NCBI GenBank assembly: GCA_947502835.1
Contig: CANNBJ010000003.1
Coordinates: 1 to 64,000 of the forward strand
Source of the DNA: Bdellovibrionales bacterium
GTDB taxonomy: Bacteria; Bdellovibrionota; UBA1018; CAIMNF01
Length of the DNA: 64,000 nucleotides
Reading direction: 5' to 3'
A program made the position numbers and the translations under genes. Below, piece by piece: positions 32,921-44,727 of this stretch (its first letter is position 1; each line of letters opens with the position of its first letter). A model generated the notes under the pieces. The model did no database searches. It saw only the letters and a program-made list of their open reading frames with translations, and was not told the DNA's origin.

Positions 32921-33808
32921 CTACTTTAAAAACGATCCTTCAAATCGATAAAGGTTGCTGATGAGATGATCGAGTTCCTCTGGAGTGAGCCGTTCGTTGA
33001 GTACGGGAATCACACGATAGCGGTCATTTATGCTCTCCATCAGTGAAAAGCAGCCCAAAAAGATGCGCTCATTGTCGGCCATCGTCGAAAAAGAAAACCC
33101 ATTTTCCGGGCCCGTTTGCGATTCGAGAAAGGCTTCCCAGCGCACCAGGCCCGGACTATCCTGCCTTGGAAAGCGCATCTGGGCTTCGCGCCGGAAACCG
33201 AGAAGCTTCTCATTGAGTGCCTTGAGTCTTGGATCTCTTTCAATCTTGACCCTGAAGGCGGCAATCTGGTGCTCTGTATCGTGCTCGGGTTTTACCTTGT
33301 CGAAAGGAACAATCGGGGTTTCGGGAGTGATGGGAAGCCCCCGTTCCTTCAGAACCGCCGCCATCTCGGGCAAGTATTCATTGGGGAGAAAAGCGGTACC
33401 CGCCTTGTTATTCACGGAAGAAATCACGCCGTTATCGAAATGAATCTCACCCAGGGCGATCAATTTTGGTTCTGCACCGAGGTACTCCTCGAGCTTTCGG
33501 TAAAGGGAACGGTGGGTGACCACGGGTGCCACTTCATCAAAATCGGGAAACCGTTCTGAGAACACCAGGTTTTGATTCTGATCCAGAATGAAGACATGGG
33601 GCCCATCGCTTAGCCTCGGAAAACTCTCTCCACGCTTTAGAATCTTGCCGAAGGAATGTTTTTCGCCTTCCCGGATCACAACATTCGCGTTCAGAGTCAG
33701 GGTGGGAAGTCTTGGTTTCAGACTTTCGGGACAATCAAGGGCCATGCCCTGACCGGGTGACGAAAGCAGACAAAGGATGATGAACCCAAACATGGCAAGC
33801 GCCTTCAT
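32921..33808 (-). CDS. Secreted protein of unknown function
   Basis: A 295-residue protein with a Sec signal (KALAMFGFIILCLLSSPGQGMA). The ATG at 33808 is chosen because a purine-rich ribosome-binding site (GGGAGTAGGAG) lies just upstream, across the guaA stop; an ATG at 33859 would overlap guaA and misplace the signal. The mature part is mostly mixed alpha/beta with LIALGEIHFDNG near residue 120, which recalls the start of ChaN/TraB-like (haem-binding or erythromycin-esterase-like) folds, but only weakly. Co-transcription after guaA is likely. Confidence 0.75.
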   Translation of the reverse strand: MKALAMFGFIILCLLSSPGQGMALDCPESLKPRLPTLTLNANVVIREGEKHSFGKILKRGESFPRLSDGPHVFILDQNQNLVFSERFPDFDEVAPVVTHRSLYRKLEEYLGAEPKLIALGEIHFDNGVISSVNNKAGTAFLPNEYLPEMAAVLKERGLPITPETPIVPFDKVKPEHDTEHQIAAFRVKIERDPRLKALNEKLLGFRREAQMRFPRQDSPGLVRWEAFLESQTGPENGFSFSTMADNERIFLGCFSLMESINDRYRVIPVLNERLTPEELDHLISNLYRFEGSFLK

Positions 33809-33815
33809 AATACTC

Positions 33816-36550
<2,735 letters not shown>

Positions 36551-36562
36551 TTATGAAGGCGC

Positions 36563-36591
36563 ATTCTAGCACAGAAACCCGAAAAGCTGAA
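36563..36591 (-). promoter_or_regulatory. Promoter of guaBA
   Basis: On the minus strand, TTCAGC (36591-36586), 17-bp spacer, then an extended -10 TGCTAGAAT (TAGAAT at 36568-36563). Starts about 20 nt upstream of guaB. Confidence 0.6.
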
Positions 36592-36693
36592 CCCTTTAAG
36601 TCGGGAATTGTTGCTGCCGAATCCATTCAATTCATTGAGTCCCGGCCCCGCTTCGTTGTGTTTACTTCCTCCTTCGAGTAAGGTTTTCCGCAC

Positions 36694-38277
36694 ATGAAAT
36701 CCTTCAACACCCGCTCGCGAATCCCAGTGAAAGAAGTCTATGGTCCGGAGGATTTGCCATCCGATCTGAAAGAACGCCTCTCCCTTCCCGGAAGCTATCC
36801 CTTCACCCGAGGGGTGCAAAAAACTATGTATCGGGGCCGGAACTGGACCATGCGTCAGTACGCAGGATTCGGAACAGCGGAAGAGTCCAATCAGCGGTAC
36901 CACTACCTGCTTTCTCAAGGAACGATGGGGCTTTCGGTTGCCTTCGATCTTCCCACCCAACTCGGATATGATCCCGACCACGGGCGCTCCAAGGGCGAAG
37001 TGGGCAAGGTCGGTGTGTCGGTTTCAAACCTCGATGAGATGAGAACGCTCTTCAAGGGCATTCCTCTTTCAAAGGTTTCGACCTCCATGACCATCAATGC
37101 CACCGCACCGATTCTCCTTTCGTTTTATGTGGCGCTGGCGGAAGAGCAGGGTGCGAGTCTTCAGGAACTTCGCGGCACGGTTCAAAACGACGTGCTGAAA
37201 GAGTACATCGCGCGCGGAAACTACATCTATCCCCCGAAAGGCGCGCTCAGGATCATCACCGACATGTTCGCCTGGTGTTCAAAGGAAATTCCAAAATGGA
37301 ATCCGATCAGCATCTCGGGCTACCACATCCGGGAAGCGGGATCGTCGGCAACCCAGGAGCTTGCGTTCACGTTCGCCGATGCGATCGCCTATGTTGATTC
37401 TGCGGTGAAGGCCGGGCTTGATGTGGATGCGTTTGCAGGACAGCTCAGTTTCTTTTTCAACGTCCATAACGATTTCTTCGAGGAAGTCGCAAAATTCCGT
37501 GCAGCGCGCAGGATCTGGGCCCGCATCATGAAGGAAAGATTCAATGCAAAGGATCCACGCTCCATGATGCTGCGGTTTCATTCCCAGACCGCGGGCTCAA
37601 CACTCACGGCCCAGCAGCCCGAGAACAATGTCGTACGTGTCGCGGTTCAGGCTCTTGCATCGGTCCTTGGCGGAACCCAATCGCTTCATACGAATTCGAT
37701 GGATGAGGCACTCGCACTTCCGAGCGAGTCGGCAGCGCTTCTTGCGCTACGAACCCAGCAGGTGATCGCATCCGAAACGAATGTGACCCAGACGGTGGAT
37801 CCGATGGCCGGCAGTTACTTTGTCGAGTCGCTGACCGCCACGATCGAGGAAGAGGTCTGGAAATACCTCTCCGAGATCGAGCGGCGTGGTGGGACGGTGG
37901 CGTGCATTGAATCCGGCTACATTCAAACGGAGATCCTGAACTCCGCCTACGAAGATCAAAAGCGAATCGACGCAAAAGATCTCGAGATCGTGGGTGTGAA
38001 TTGTTATCAGGAGTCCGGAAGCTCTAAAAAGATCGAGACCATGAAGGTTCCGGCCGAGCTCGAGGTGAAGGCGGTTGAGCGCCTCCGGGCATATCGTGCA
38101 AAACGGGCATCCGGAAAGGTTCAGGATTCGCTCAGGGATCTCTCGGCCGGGGCGCAGGGGGATGCCAACCTCATGGGCAGGATTTACCAGTGCGTGAAAA
38201 GCGAGTGTACACTGGGCGAGATTTCGGATGAGCTTCGCAAGGTGTATGGCGAATATCAGGAGTATTCGGGGTTCTGA
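36694..38277 (+). CDS. mcmA: Methylmalonyl-CoA mutase, catalytic (large) subunit without B12 domain
   Basis: Isomerises (R)-methylmalonyl-CoA to succinyl-CoA with adenosylcobalamin. The 527-residue chain is the catalytic TIM-barrel half only: [20 protein letters not shown] near residue 47, [34 protein letters not shown]-type [15 protein letters not shown]. The cobalamin-binding subunit must be encoded elsewhere, as in archaeal-type or isobutyryl-CoA-mutase-like enzymes. Together with the carboxylase at 7232-10895 it converts propionyl-CoA into a TCA intermediate. It overlaps the next gene by 1 bp. Specificity for isobutyryl- or ethylmalonyl-type substrates is not excluded. Confidence 0.9.
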   Translation: MKSFNTRSRIPVKEVYGPEDLPSDLKERLSLPGSYPFTRGVQKTMYRGRNWTMRQYAGFGTAEESNQRYHYLLSQGTMGLSVAFDLPTQLGYDPDHGRSKGEVGKVGVSVSNLDEMRTLFKGIPLSKVSTSMTINATAPILLSFYVALAEEQGASLQELRGTVQNDVLKEYIARGNYIYPPKGALRIITDMFAWCSKEIPKWNPISISGYHIREAGSSATQELAFTFADAIAYVDSAVKAGLDVDAFAGQLSFFFNVHNDFFEEVAKFRAARRIWARIMKERFNAKDPRSMMLRFHSQTAGSTLTAQQPENNVVRVAVQALASVLGGTQSLHTNSMDEALALPSESAALLALRTQQVIASETNVTQTVDPMAGSYFVESLTATIEEEVWKYLSEIERRGGTVACIESGYIQTEILNSAYEDQKRIDAKDLEIVGVNCYQESGSSKKIETMKVPAELEVKAVERLRAYRAKRASGKVQDSLRDLSAGAQGDANLMGRIYQCVKSECTLGEISDELRKVYGEYQEYSGF

Positions 38278-38714
38278 TGAGCAAGCCGGGTCCGAAGCCT
38301 TTTTATCATGAGGGAATTCGTTTTGAGTGCCAGGGTTCCGGGAAGTGCTGCACTTCGCGCGGCTCCTATGGATTCGTTTACCTTACGCAATCGGATGTGA
38401 AACGCTTAGCGGATCATTTCGGGTTGTCGGTTGCCCAGTTCAAAAAGCAATACTGTGGAAGCAAGGACGGGCGCGTGTTCCTGATGGATCCCCCCGAGGC
38501 AAATGGGGATTGCATCTTTCTTGAAGGAGGCAATCGCTGCGGAACCTATGTGGCCAGACCCGAGCAATGCCGGACCTGGCCCTTCTGGCCTGAGAACATG
38601 AAGGCAAAGACCTGGAGGCGCGAGATCGAATCCTACTGCCCGGGAGTGGGCAAGGGACGTCTTCACACGCGCGAAGAGATCGAAACGATTTTAAGGAACC
38701 AAGAGCAGGATTAG
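38277..38714 (+). CDS. YkgJ-type cysteine-cluster protein
   Basis: A 145-residue cytoplasmic protein of the CxxCxxCC (PF03692) family, thought to bind Zn or an Fe-S cluster. Cys residues occur at FECQGSGKCC, QYCG, GDCIF, NRCGTY, EQCRTWPFWP and SYCPGVGKG, and RPxQCRxWPFWP is a family hallmark. Role unknown; the 1-bp overlap (TGATG) with the mutase gene points to translational coupling, so a link to mutase assembly or maturation is possible. Confidence 0.9.
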   Translation: MSKPGPKPFYHEGIRFECQGSGKCCTSRGSYGFVYLTQSDVKRLADHFGLSVAQFKKQYCGSKDGRVFLMDPPEANGDCIFLEGGNRCGTYVARPEQCRTWPFWPENMKAKTWRREIESYCPGVGKGRLHTREEIETILRNQEQD

Positions 38715-39367
38715 GCCCGCTTGGTTACCTTTGACTCAGGAACCGGTTCGAATTCCACAACGCCCGTATCAAGACAGAAAAAGGCACTTGCGATCATGAG
38801 TTTCTTTTCAGCGATCAGTTTTTGAACGATCGGGCTGTCTTCCTGGATTCGCTTTACGGTGTTGTGGACATTCTCAATCCCGCAAATATCTACAAGCAAT
38901 GGCTCGTTTGCGTACTTCTCAACATGCTTTTTCACGGCTGGCTTGATCCGGTCCACAAGGTCGGTGAGGTTTTGGCTCGGAAGGGGAGCCGGAGTTTTCA
39001 CATTATTGATGGTAGCCTGAATGGCTCCGCACTTGGAGTGACCCATGACAAGAACCAAGGGAGTGTCGAACTGGGTCGCGGCGAATTCGAGTGACGCAAG
39101 GAGGGAGGGAGCAATTACGTTTCCTGCGACCCGAAGCACGAAGAGATCTCCGAGTCCCTGATCAAACAGGTGTTCCGCCGGAACCCGCGAGTCCGCACAG
39201 CTTAGAATGATACAGAAGGGTTTTTGTCCGTGTTCGGAGAGAATCTTCAATTTGCTCGGAGTCGGAAAATGCTCCACTGAACGCAAGCCTTGCTGGAATC
39301 GGAGATTTCCCTGCTTCATCATTTCAAGAGCTTTCAAGGATCGTTCTGCAGAGGATTGGATTGTCAT
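38711..39367 (-). CDS. Beta-class carbonic anhydrase
   Basis: Interconverts CO2 and bicarbonate. A 218-residue protein with zinc ligands Cys/Asp-Arg in SCADSRVPAE, and His and Cys in MGHSKCGAI. RVAGN follows at the usual place. No signal peptide, so cytoplasmic; it could supply bicarbonate to the biotin-dependent carboxylase. Convergent with the cysteine-cluster gene (4-bp overlap). The AT-rich stretch 39368-39479 upstream should hold the promoter; nothing else is seen there. Confidence 0.94.
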   Translation of the reverse strand: MTIQSSAERSLKALEMMKQGNLRFQQGLRSVEHFPTPSKLKILSEHGQKPFCIILSCADSRVPAEHLFDQGLGDLFVLRVAGNVIAPSLLASLEFAATQFDTPLVLVMGHSKCGAIQATINNVKTPAPLPSQNLTDLVDRIKPAVKKHVEKYANEPLLVDICGIENVHNTVKRIQEDSPIVQKLIAEKKLMIASAFFCLDTGVVEFEPVPESKVTKRA

Positions 39368-39479
39368 GGTTCAAGGCCTTTCCGTGGGTTGGGTTCTACT
39401 GATTCCTCGGTACTATTCCCTTTTTTTTCGAATTTAAAAAATAGAAAAATATAATTTCACGATTCAAAATAAACGAATC

Positions 39480-40364
39480 TTAAATCCTGAAGTCCCTAAG
39501 GAGTGCTTCAGAAACAGGATTCTCTATTTTTCGTTTGCCTGAGATCAGGTAAATGGACTCTGTGACACCCTTGAGTTTTCCGAGTTCGATCAATTCTTTT
39601 GATTTTACGAGAGAGGCAGCCGCCAATTCGGGCAGCGGGACCACGCCGAGACCGTCCACGCCCAGGATTTTTTGCAAGGCGGTATCCTGCGTTTCCGCGA
39701 CCACGAGCGGATGGATTTTCTGGGTCTCAAAATAATGATCAAGCTCGAACCTGAGTCTGCTGTGTGCAGTGGGAAGGATTGTGGGCACGCCGCTCAGAGA
39801 CCCGGGAAACCCATCGCGAAGATGTTTGAATTTCGGGTGTGCATACACTTGGATGGGATACTCGATGATCTTTTTTGACCGGAGTTGCGATTCTCCCGAG
39901 ACCTGGTGGGGGTGATTGGTGAGAATCAGGTCCACCCGATGAGCAAGAAGTTCGCGGGTCAGATCCTGGGTCGTGCCCTCGAGGAGTGTCACCGTACATT
40001 CCGCAACCTCGTGTGCGGCCTTCACGAGCCGAGAAATCAGGTGCTTTGGAATGCTGTCAAGAGCGCCAAGTTCCACGTGGATGCGATCAGGCTGGCGGCG
40101 GTCCTGAAGCACTTCGACCAATTCAGATCCTGTCCTGAAGATTTCATCCGCATATTTCAAGGCCATTCTTCCTGATTCGGTAAGAATGAGTTTCCGGTGT
40201 TTTCGCTCAAAAAGAGGCACTCCGAGTTTGCTCTCGAGGGTTTTCAATTGGGCGCTCAGAGTGGGCTGCCCCAAACGCAACTTGTCGGAGGCACGCGCGA
40301 TGCTCCCCTCCTGGGCAATGACTTTGAAATAATAGAGATGATGGTAATTCAGCCAAGAATCCAT
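39480..40364 (-). CDS. LysR family regulator, NhaR-like
   Basis: A 294-residue protein. The N-terminal HTH (WLNYHHLYYFKVIAQEGSIA ... LGQPTLSAQLKTLE) is very close to the NhaR group of LysR regulators, which respond to Na+ or alkaline stress in enterobacteria. The C-terminal 200 residues are the usual effector-binding domain. The ATG at 40364 is chosen because it gives the standard NhaR start; the frame extends much further upstream but inside another gene. Its start overlaps the end of the DUF1275 gene by 16 bp, so the two are co-transcribed. Confidence 0.9.
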   Translation of the reverse strand: MDSWLNYHHLYYFKVIAQEGSIARASDKLRLGQPTLSAQLKTLESKLGVPLFERKHRKLILTESGRMALKYADEIFRTGSELVEVLQDRRQPDRIHVELGALDSIPKHLISRLVKAAHEVAECTVTLLEGTTQDLTRELLAHRVDLILTNHPHQVSGESQLRSKKIIEYPIQVYAHPKFKHLRDGFPGSLSGVPTILPTAHSRLRFELDHYFETQKIHPLVVAETQDTALQKILGVDGLGVVPLPELAAASLVKSKELIELGKLKGVTESIYLISGKRKIENPVSEALLRDFRI

Positions 40365-41128
40365 GATCTCAGTCCTGTAAACCGGCTCTTCCCTGTTTCG
40401 GTTCCGGGTTTGCCAAGCAGAACCGTGAAACCGAAGACGATGCAGGAAGTGAAGAGAGGAACGCCCAAGGAGTAATAGTGGTGGTCCTCGGAATATCGAA
40501 TCGAAACAATCGACCCTGCTGCAAACGCGAGGAAGCAGGCGATCCTTGAAATGTTGCTTCTTCGAAGAACCGACTGCTCCGCCCTCGATCCGTTTCCGAA
40601 CATGCTTTTCGACAAATCGATCCCGAGATCCGTGCTCAGGCCCGTCAGGTGGGTGGTGCGGATGAATCCCCCCGTCAATGTCGTGAAGCACGCGTTTTGA
40701 AGCCCGCATGCGAAGGAAAGGGAGAAGAGAAGGACGAAGTCGTGCAGATAGAGAAGGTCTTCGCCAAACGGTCCAAACAAGCCTTGTACGCCGGAGATCA
40801 ACAGGATGAGGAGCAGGACGGGAAGGGCGGCACTCACGCGCTCATAGCGAGGCGGAAGATTCCGGGCCTGGCGTGCGGAGGTATAAAGACCCGAGAAAAA
40901 AGCACCGAGGATGAAAAAAAACGGGGTCCCGAACATCTCAAGCGCAAAGGCCCATTTGCCCTCGCCGATCGCAAGACCCACTTGGGTGCCAAAACCCGTC
41001 ACGTGGGAAACAAAGCGGCCGCAAGCAAGGAAGCCGAATGAGTTGATGAATCCGGCTTGGAACGACAGCAGTGCCCAGAGCGGTAAATATTTTGATTTCA
41101 ATACTTTGTCTTTTGGCCAAGTTTCCAT
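40349..41128 (-). CDS. DUF1275 (YoaK) family membrane protein
   Basis: A 259-residue integral membrane protein with about six TM segments. Family hallmarks are FQAGFINSFGFLACGRFVSHVTG at the N-terminus (core motif AGFINS ... VSHVTG) and GLQNACFTTLTGGFIRTTHLTG in the middle (core LQNAC ... THLTG). Function unknown; YoaK proteins are common and have been linked with bicarbonate or antibiotic-resistance phenotypes only loosely. Possibly the target of the NhaR-like regulator encoded next to it. Confidence 0.9.
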   Translation of the reverse strand: METWPKDKVLKSKYLPLWALLSFQAGFINSFGFLACGRFVSHVTGFGTQVGLAIGEGKWAFALEMFGTPFFFILGAFFSGLYTSARQARNLPPRYERVSAALPVLLLILLISGVQGLFGPFGEDLLYLHDFVLLFSLSFACGLQNACFTTLTGGFIRTTHLTGLSTDLGIDLSKSMFGNGSRAEQSVLRRSNISRIACFLAFAAGSIVSIRYSEDHHYYSLGVPLFTSCIVFGFTVLLGKPGTETGKSRFTGLRSWILG

Positions 41129-41311
41129 GAATCCTCCCGAGAATGCCCAACCTTATCCGCGTGGGGATCATTCCATAAAATTGTAAATTTGAACAATTTA
41201 ATTCGTTTTTTTGGAAGCATCAGCTCTTTCGTGTGAATGGAGCGAATCAAAAGGATGGTTTGACGCGCCATGGCTTGTTGGTTACAAGGTCGGCAGGTGG
41301 AGGAATTGAAA

Positions 41312-41725
41312 ATGAAAATCCTGAACATTGTTTTTGCGGTGGTGCTCTTCTGGGGAGTCTCTGGGCAAGGTCGGGCGTATGCCCGTGATGCGGGCGGGTA
41401 CGAGGAAACCTGCCGTTTCCGGTATCGGGAAGCGATCCGGCAAATGCTTCCTGCCGTTGAGTCTTTCAATGCGGGAGGGATGTCGGCAGGAGAGTTTGTC
41501 TCTCATTTTGCGGGAGTTGAGACCCAGATTGGAGCGCTCCGAACGGTGTGCCTCTTTGAGAGCGATGAGACCCGTGCCTGCGTCCTCAGGTACAAGGCCC
41601 AATACAAAAAGATCCGGGATGAGATTGATCTCTATGCGGTTGCCAATCATGTTCAAACGGAAGTTCATCCTCGAGCCCTTTTGATCGAGGCGTCCCTTGC
41701 CGTGATTGATTTTCAATGCCGTTGA
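41312..41725 (+). CDS. Small secreted protein of unknown function
   Basis: A 137-residue protein with a Sec signal (KILNIVFAVVLFWGVSGQGRA) and four Cys in a mostly helical mature part (CRFRYREAIRQML; CLFES; CVLRYK; FQC). The ribosome-binding site GGAGG lies 8 nt upstream of the ATG at 41312, which fixes the start. Single gene; a sigma-54 promoter for the next unit begins 27 bp after its stop. Confidence 0.78.
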   Translation: MKILNIVFAVVLFWGVSGQGRAYARDAGGYEETCRFRYREAIRQMLPAVESFNAGGMSAGEFVSHFAGVETQIGALRTVCLFESDETRACVLRYKAQYKKIRDEIDLYAVANHVQTEVHPRALLIEASLAVIDFQCR

Positions 41726-41751
41726 TCTTTGCTTGAGTCCTTGTCCTGGAA

Positions 41752-41768
41752 TTGGCACGACGGTTGCT
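41752..41768 (+). promoter_or_regulatory. Perfect sigma-54 promoter
   Basis: TTGGCACGACGGTTGCT matches YTGGCACGRNNNTTGCW at every position, with the 10-nt GG-GC gap. The predicted start is near 41779, immediately before the ribosome-binding site of a 25-codon ORF. Confidence 0.85.
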
Positions 41769-41794
41769 TTGCTTGCCGGATGGAGGAAATCCCA

Positions 41795-41872
41795 ATGGCG
41801 CTCGCAGCTCGGTTTTTGCTGTTTCTCTTGATGTTGGTGTCCGTGCTTGGATTCGGAGGCTTTCGCGTTTGA
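41795..41872 (+). CDS. 25-residue single-TM small protein
   Basis: An ORF of 25 codons, MALAARFLLFLLMLVSVLG followed by FGGFRV, hydrophobic enough to span the membrane once. It has a strong ribosome-binding site (GGAGGAA, 41782-41788) just after the predicted sigma-54 start, which makes a short mRNA leader of about 15 nt. An upstream ATG at 41780 would add five residues but leave no leader. It is followed by a papain-like protease gene 48 bp later, probably in the same transcript. Confidence 0.65.
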   Translation: MALAARFLLFLLMLVSVLGFGGFRV

Positions 41873-41920
41873 CAGCAATTTTTTGTGGACTGAATTCACC
41901 CCCATGCTAAGGATAAATCC

Positions 41921-42892
41921 ATGGGGTTGATTTCAGGGGCTTTGATTTTGGGGTTTTTCGCGTCTGGTGGCTACGCTGCCGAAGGGGCAGGCGAGTGCTC
42001 GTTTGTGGATTTGCGCCCCAAAGCGGCGCTTCAAATGCGGAACCAAGGGGATATTTCCTGGTGCTACGCCCATACGGCGGCCGACCTTTTGCAGTTCGCT
42101 TCGGGCTTTTCCGAACCGGTTTCCGCAGCGGACATCGCCGTTCAATACAACAAGGGCCTGTGGCCCGGGTTTTATCGATGGGTCAATGGCACGCTCGTAC
42201 CCGAGACCGGATTTGTCGGGAGTGCCTTGAGGAAGGCTGCTGAGTCCGGCTCTTGCCGGGAATCGGATTTTCCCTCGGATTTTTGGGTCAGGGTCGACTC
42301 CGGACAGGGTGCCCCGAAACTTGGGAAAAAAACGCTCAATGTGGCCATTTCGGAGATCCTTGATCTTCAGCGGCTGGTGAGGTCGGGGATCTTCAAGGCG
42401 AGCGCTGAGCTTCCCTTTCATTATGAGTTTCCGGGTGTCGGACGGGAGGAGTTTTTCTCCGTCCTGAAAAACAATCCAAGGCAGCAGGTTCTGGAGGGGC
42501 TCCGGGAGAAAGCATGCGTGGGAAGTCGCAGGCCTTATCCGTTCGGCATCGAGTCCATTACCATGCATGTGCGTGGTCCCGGAATGTTCCGCAGGTTTCA
42601 CGAGGATCTCGAGTCGGGGCGCCCTCTGTCCCTGGATTACTTCTACGGGGTGCTTGAGAATTCGAGCCGGATCAAAAAGAGACTTGCGGATTTGCACACC
42701 TCAATCGTTCTCGGGCAGCGCTTCGATCCGGCCTCGGGAGAGTGCCAGTACCTGATCAAGAATTCCTATGGTGAAAGTTGTGGCTCCTACGACCCGAAAT
42801 GGGAGTGTCAGGGCGGCTATCTGTGGATCGGAGAAGGGGCGCTTCGCGAGGCTTCCGTCAGTTATGTGCGTCTGAAGACTCAAGAGAAGTGA
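41921..42892 (+). CDS. Secreted papain-like (C1) cysteine protease
   Basis: A 323-residue protein with a Sec signal (about 19 residues, ending GGYA). The catalytic set of clan CA, family C1, is visible: Gln-Gly ... Cys48 in RNQGDISWCYAHTAA, His259 in LADLHTSIVLGQ and Asn281 in LIKNSYGES. The usual propeptide is absent: the active Cys comes about 28 residues after the signal. Expected in the periplasm or outside the cell, hydrolysing proteins. It probably shares the sigma-54 transcript with the small membrane peptide. The 3' end overlaps nagZ by 13 bp (convergent). Confidence 0.85.
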   Translation: MGLISGALILGFFASGGYAAEGAGECSFVDLRPKAALQMRNQGDISWCYAHTAADLLQFASGFSEPVSAADIAVQYNKGLWPGFYRWVNGTLVPETGFVGSALRKAAESGSCRESDFPSDFWVRVDSGQGAPKLGKKTLNVAISEILDLQRLVRSGIFKASAELPFHYEFPGVGREEFFSVLKNNPRQQVLEGLREKACVGSRRPYPFGIESITMHVRGPGMFRRFHEDLESGRPLSLDYFYGVLENSSRIKKRLADLHTSIVLGQRFDPASGECQYLIKNSYGESCGSYDPKWECQGGYLWIGEGALREASVSYVRLKTQEK

Positions 42893-43962
42893 TCTTCAAC
42901 AAACTTCAGGTGTGCTTCGGCGCCGATCAGGCGGAGTCGCTCTTCCCGGGGCAGCTGGTTTTGGGCCAGATTGATTCCGGAGCGAACCTTTCTCACCCGA
43001 TCGATCGATGCTTTGAGCCGGACGGGGTCCAGGCGTCCCTCACCCAGCGCTCGTTTGATTGATTCCATCGCAAGCAGTGCGGCTGATTCCGAACGATAGC
43101 AAAGCACATCGCATCCGGCTTGAAGGGCCAGGATCGGCGCTTCCTCCGCACCGTAGTTTTTTGTGATCGCACCCATTTCCATGTCGTCGCTCACGACAAT
43201 CCCTTGGTACATGAGGGTCCCCCGAAGATGATCCTTCAAAAAGGTGGGGGAAAGGGTGCCGGGGTTTTTTTCATCCAGGTGCGGAAGCAGGATGTGGGCG
43301 CTCATCACGAAATTCGCACCCGACTTCATGGCGCGGTGGAACGGAATCCACTCCCGTGCACGCAGCGTTTCGAGGGGCGTGTGAACCGTCGGAAGGGATT
43401 CATGTGAATCCAGGTGGGTGTCCCCGTGCCCCGGAAAGTGCTTGATGCAGGGTTCGACCCCTTCGGTGAGATGGCCGCGCACGACGGCAGAGGCCATTCG
43501 GGTCACGAGGTCGGAGGTGTTCCCGTACGCACGATCCCCGATCACCGGGTTTGCGGGATTCGTATTGATGTCGCACACGGGAGCGAAGTTGAGTTGAATT
43601 CCGGCACAGAACAGCTCTTTTGCCTGAATCCTCGTCAGATCGAAGGTCAGATTCGGGGAGGCTTTTTCGCCCACTTTTTGCGCCGTCGGGAGAAGGGTGA
43701 AGTCTTTCCGGAACCGTTGCACCCGTCCGCCTTCCTGATCCGCCGAGATGAGTGCGGGAAGCGAATGTCCCGATTCGCGAACCCGTGATTGGATCTCATC
43801 GGTCAGTGCGATGAGCTGATCCTTTGATTCGTAATTGTGTGAAAAGAGGATGAAGAGCGGAGCCCTTTTTTGAGTGATGGTCGTGATCGTTTGAGGGGAG
43901 AGGGTTTTGCCCTCGAATCCCGTGATCACGAGTTCTGATTCCGAGTAGTCCTGATCGAGCAT
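42880..43962 (-). CDS. nagZ: Beta-N-acetylhexosaminidase, glycoside hydrolase family 3
   Basis: Removes N-acetylglucosamine from peptidoglycan turnover products (NagZ type). The 360-residue single-domain GH3 protein has ADQEGGRVQRF, the loop KHFPGHGDTHLDSHESLP containing the Asp-His catalytic dyad, and the nucleophile-strand SDDMEMGAI (Asp). No signal peptide, so cytoplasmic, as NagZ normally is. It is the last gene of a minus-strand operon after two Dpp-like permeases (9-bp gap), which suggests uptake or recycling of muropeptides. Confidence 0.93.
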   Translation of the reverse strand: MLDQDYSESELVITGFEGKTLSPQTITTITQKRAPLFILFSHNYESKDQLIALTDEIQSRVRESGHSLPALISADQEGGRVQRFRKDFTLLPTAQKVGEKASPNLTFDLTRIQAKELFCAGIQLNFAPVCDINTNPANPVIGDRAYGNTSDLVTRMASAVVRGHLTEGVEPCIKHFPGHGDTHLDSHESLPTVHTPLETLRAREWIPFHRAMKSGANFVMSAHILLPHLDEKNPGTLSPTFLKDHLRGTLMYQGIVVSDDMEMGAITKNYGAEEAPILALQAGCDVLCYRSESAALLAMESIKRALGEGRLDPVRLKASIDRVRKVRSGINLAQNQLPREERLRLIGAEAHLKFVEDHFS

Positions 43963-43971
43963 GGGGTCAGT

Positions 43972-44727
43972 CTAGTTTCGATCCTCATGGCTTAGCAAGT
44001 GGAATGAGGCAAGCAGCAGGCAAAGGGGAATGGCTGAGCAAGCAAGAATCCAAGGTGCCTCAAGGAGATAGTCCTTTCCTTGCGCTAGGAGTCTTCCCCA
44101 GGTTTCGTGCTGCGGAACGGAGGTCAGTCCAAGGAAGGAAATCGAGGTTTCGATCAGGATCAGCCTCAGGGTGACGAAGGGAAGCAAGGTGAGGATTGAG
44201 TCCCGGAGCGCGGGAAGCAGATGATACATCCAGATGTGAAGCGGAGGTGCGCCCATCGAATTCGAGGCGAGGATGAACTCCTCCGAGCGGATCTTCCGAA
44301 GAAAACTTTCGAAATACCGCACTGTGGAGGGAAGAATCATCAGGGTTGTCGCCAGATACGCGGTGAGTTCGGCCTCCGGAAAGACCACGCCCAGGGAAAG
44401 GGCCAGAAGAAGCCCGGGGAGTGCCGAGAAAAGATCGAGGGTGGAGCGGATCAGGAGTCTCAGGTGGCCCTTGTCCCCGGAAGAGAGCAAGGCCAAGGCA
44501 AGCGAGAGGGCGATGGTGAAAAGAAGAACAGGAAGCAGGGAGATCAGGGTGGAGGAAATCGACGCCAGCGTAAGGGTCGCGCAATTCCGTCCAAAGGCAT
44601 CCATCCCGGGCTGAAGTGCGCGTTCAAGCCGGTGGGCCTCGATCCGCTCCAATGGAATGCGGGCCAGAAGGGATCCTGAGAGGAGAAGAAAAATGAAAAC
44701 AGAGGCGAGCCCTCGGATCGCGCTCAT
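43972..44727 (-). CDS. ABC transporter permease, DppC/OppC-like
   Basis: A 251-residue permease with about five to six TM segments and the EAA-type cytoplasmic loop RKIRSEEFILASNSMGAPPLHIWMYHLLP (core EFILASNSMGAPP). Such permeases import oligopeptides, murein peptides or Ni. The start at 44727 overlaps the upstream permease stop (ATGA); an ATG at 44745 is also open. No substrate-binding protein or ATPase gene lies nearby, so partners must be encoded elsewhere. Confidence 0.87.
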   Translation of the reverse strand: MSAIRGLASVFIFLLLSGSLLARIPLERIEAHRLERALQPGMDAFGRNCATLTLASISSTLISLLPVLLFTIALSLALALLSSGDKGHLRLLIRSTLDLFSALPGLLLALSLGVVFPEAELTAYLATTLMILPSTVRYFESFLRKIRSEEFILASNSMGAPPLHIWMYHLLPALRDSILTLLPFVTLRLILIETSISFLGLTSVPQHETWGRLLAQGKDYLLEAPWILACSAIPLCLLLASFHLLSHEDRN

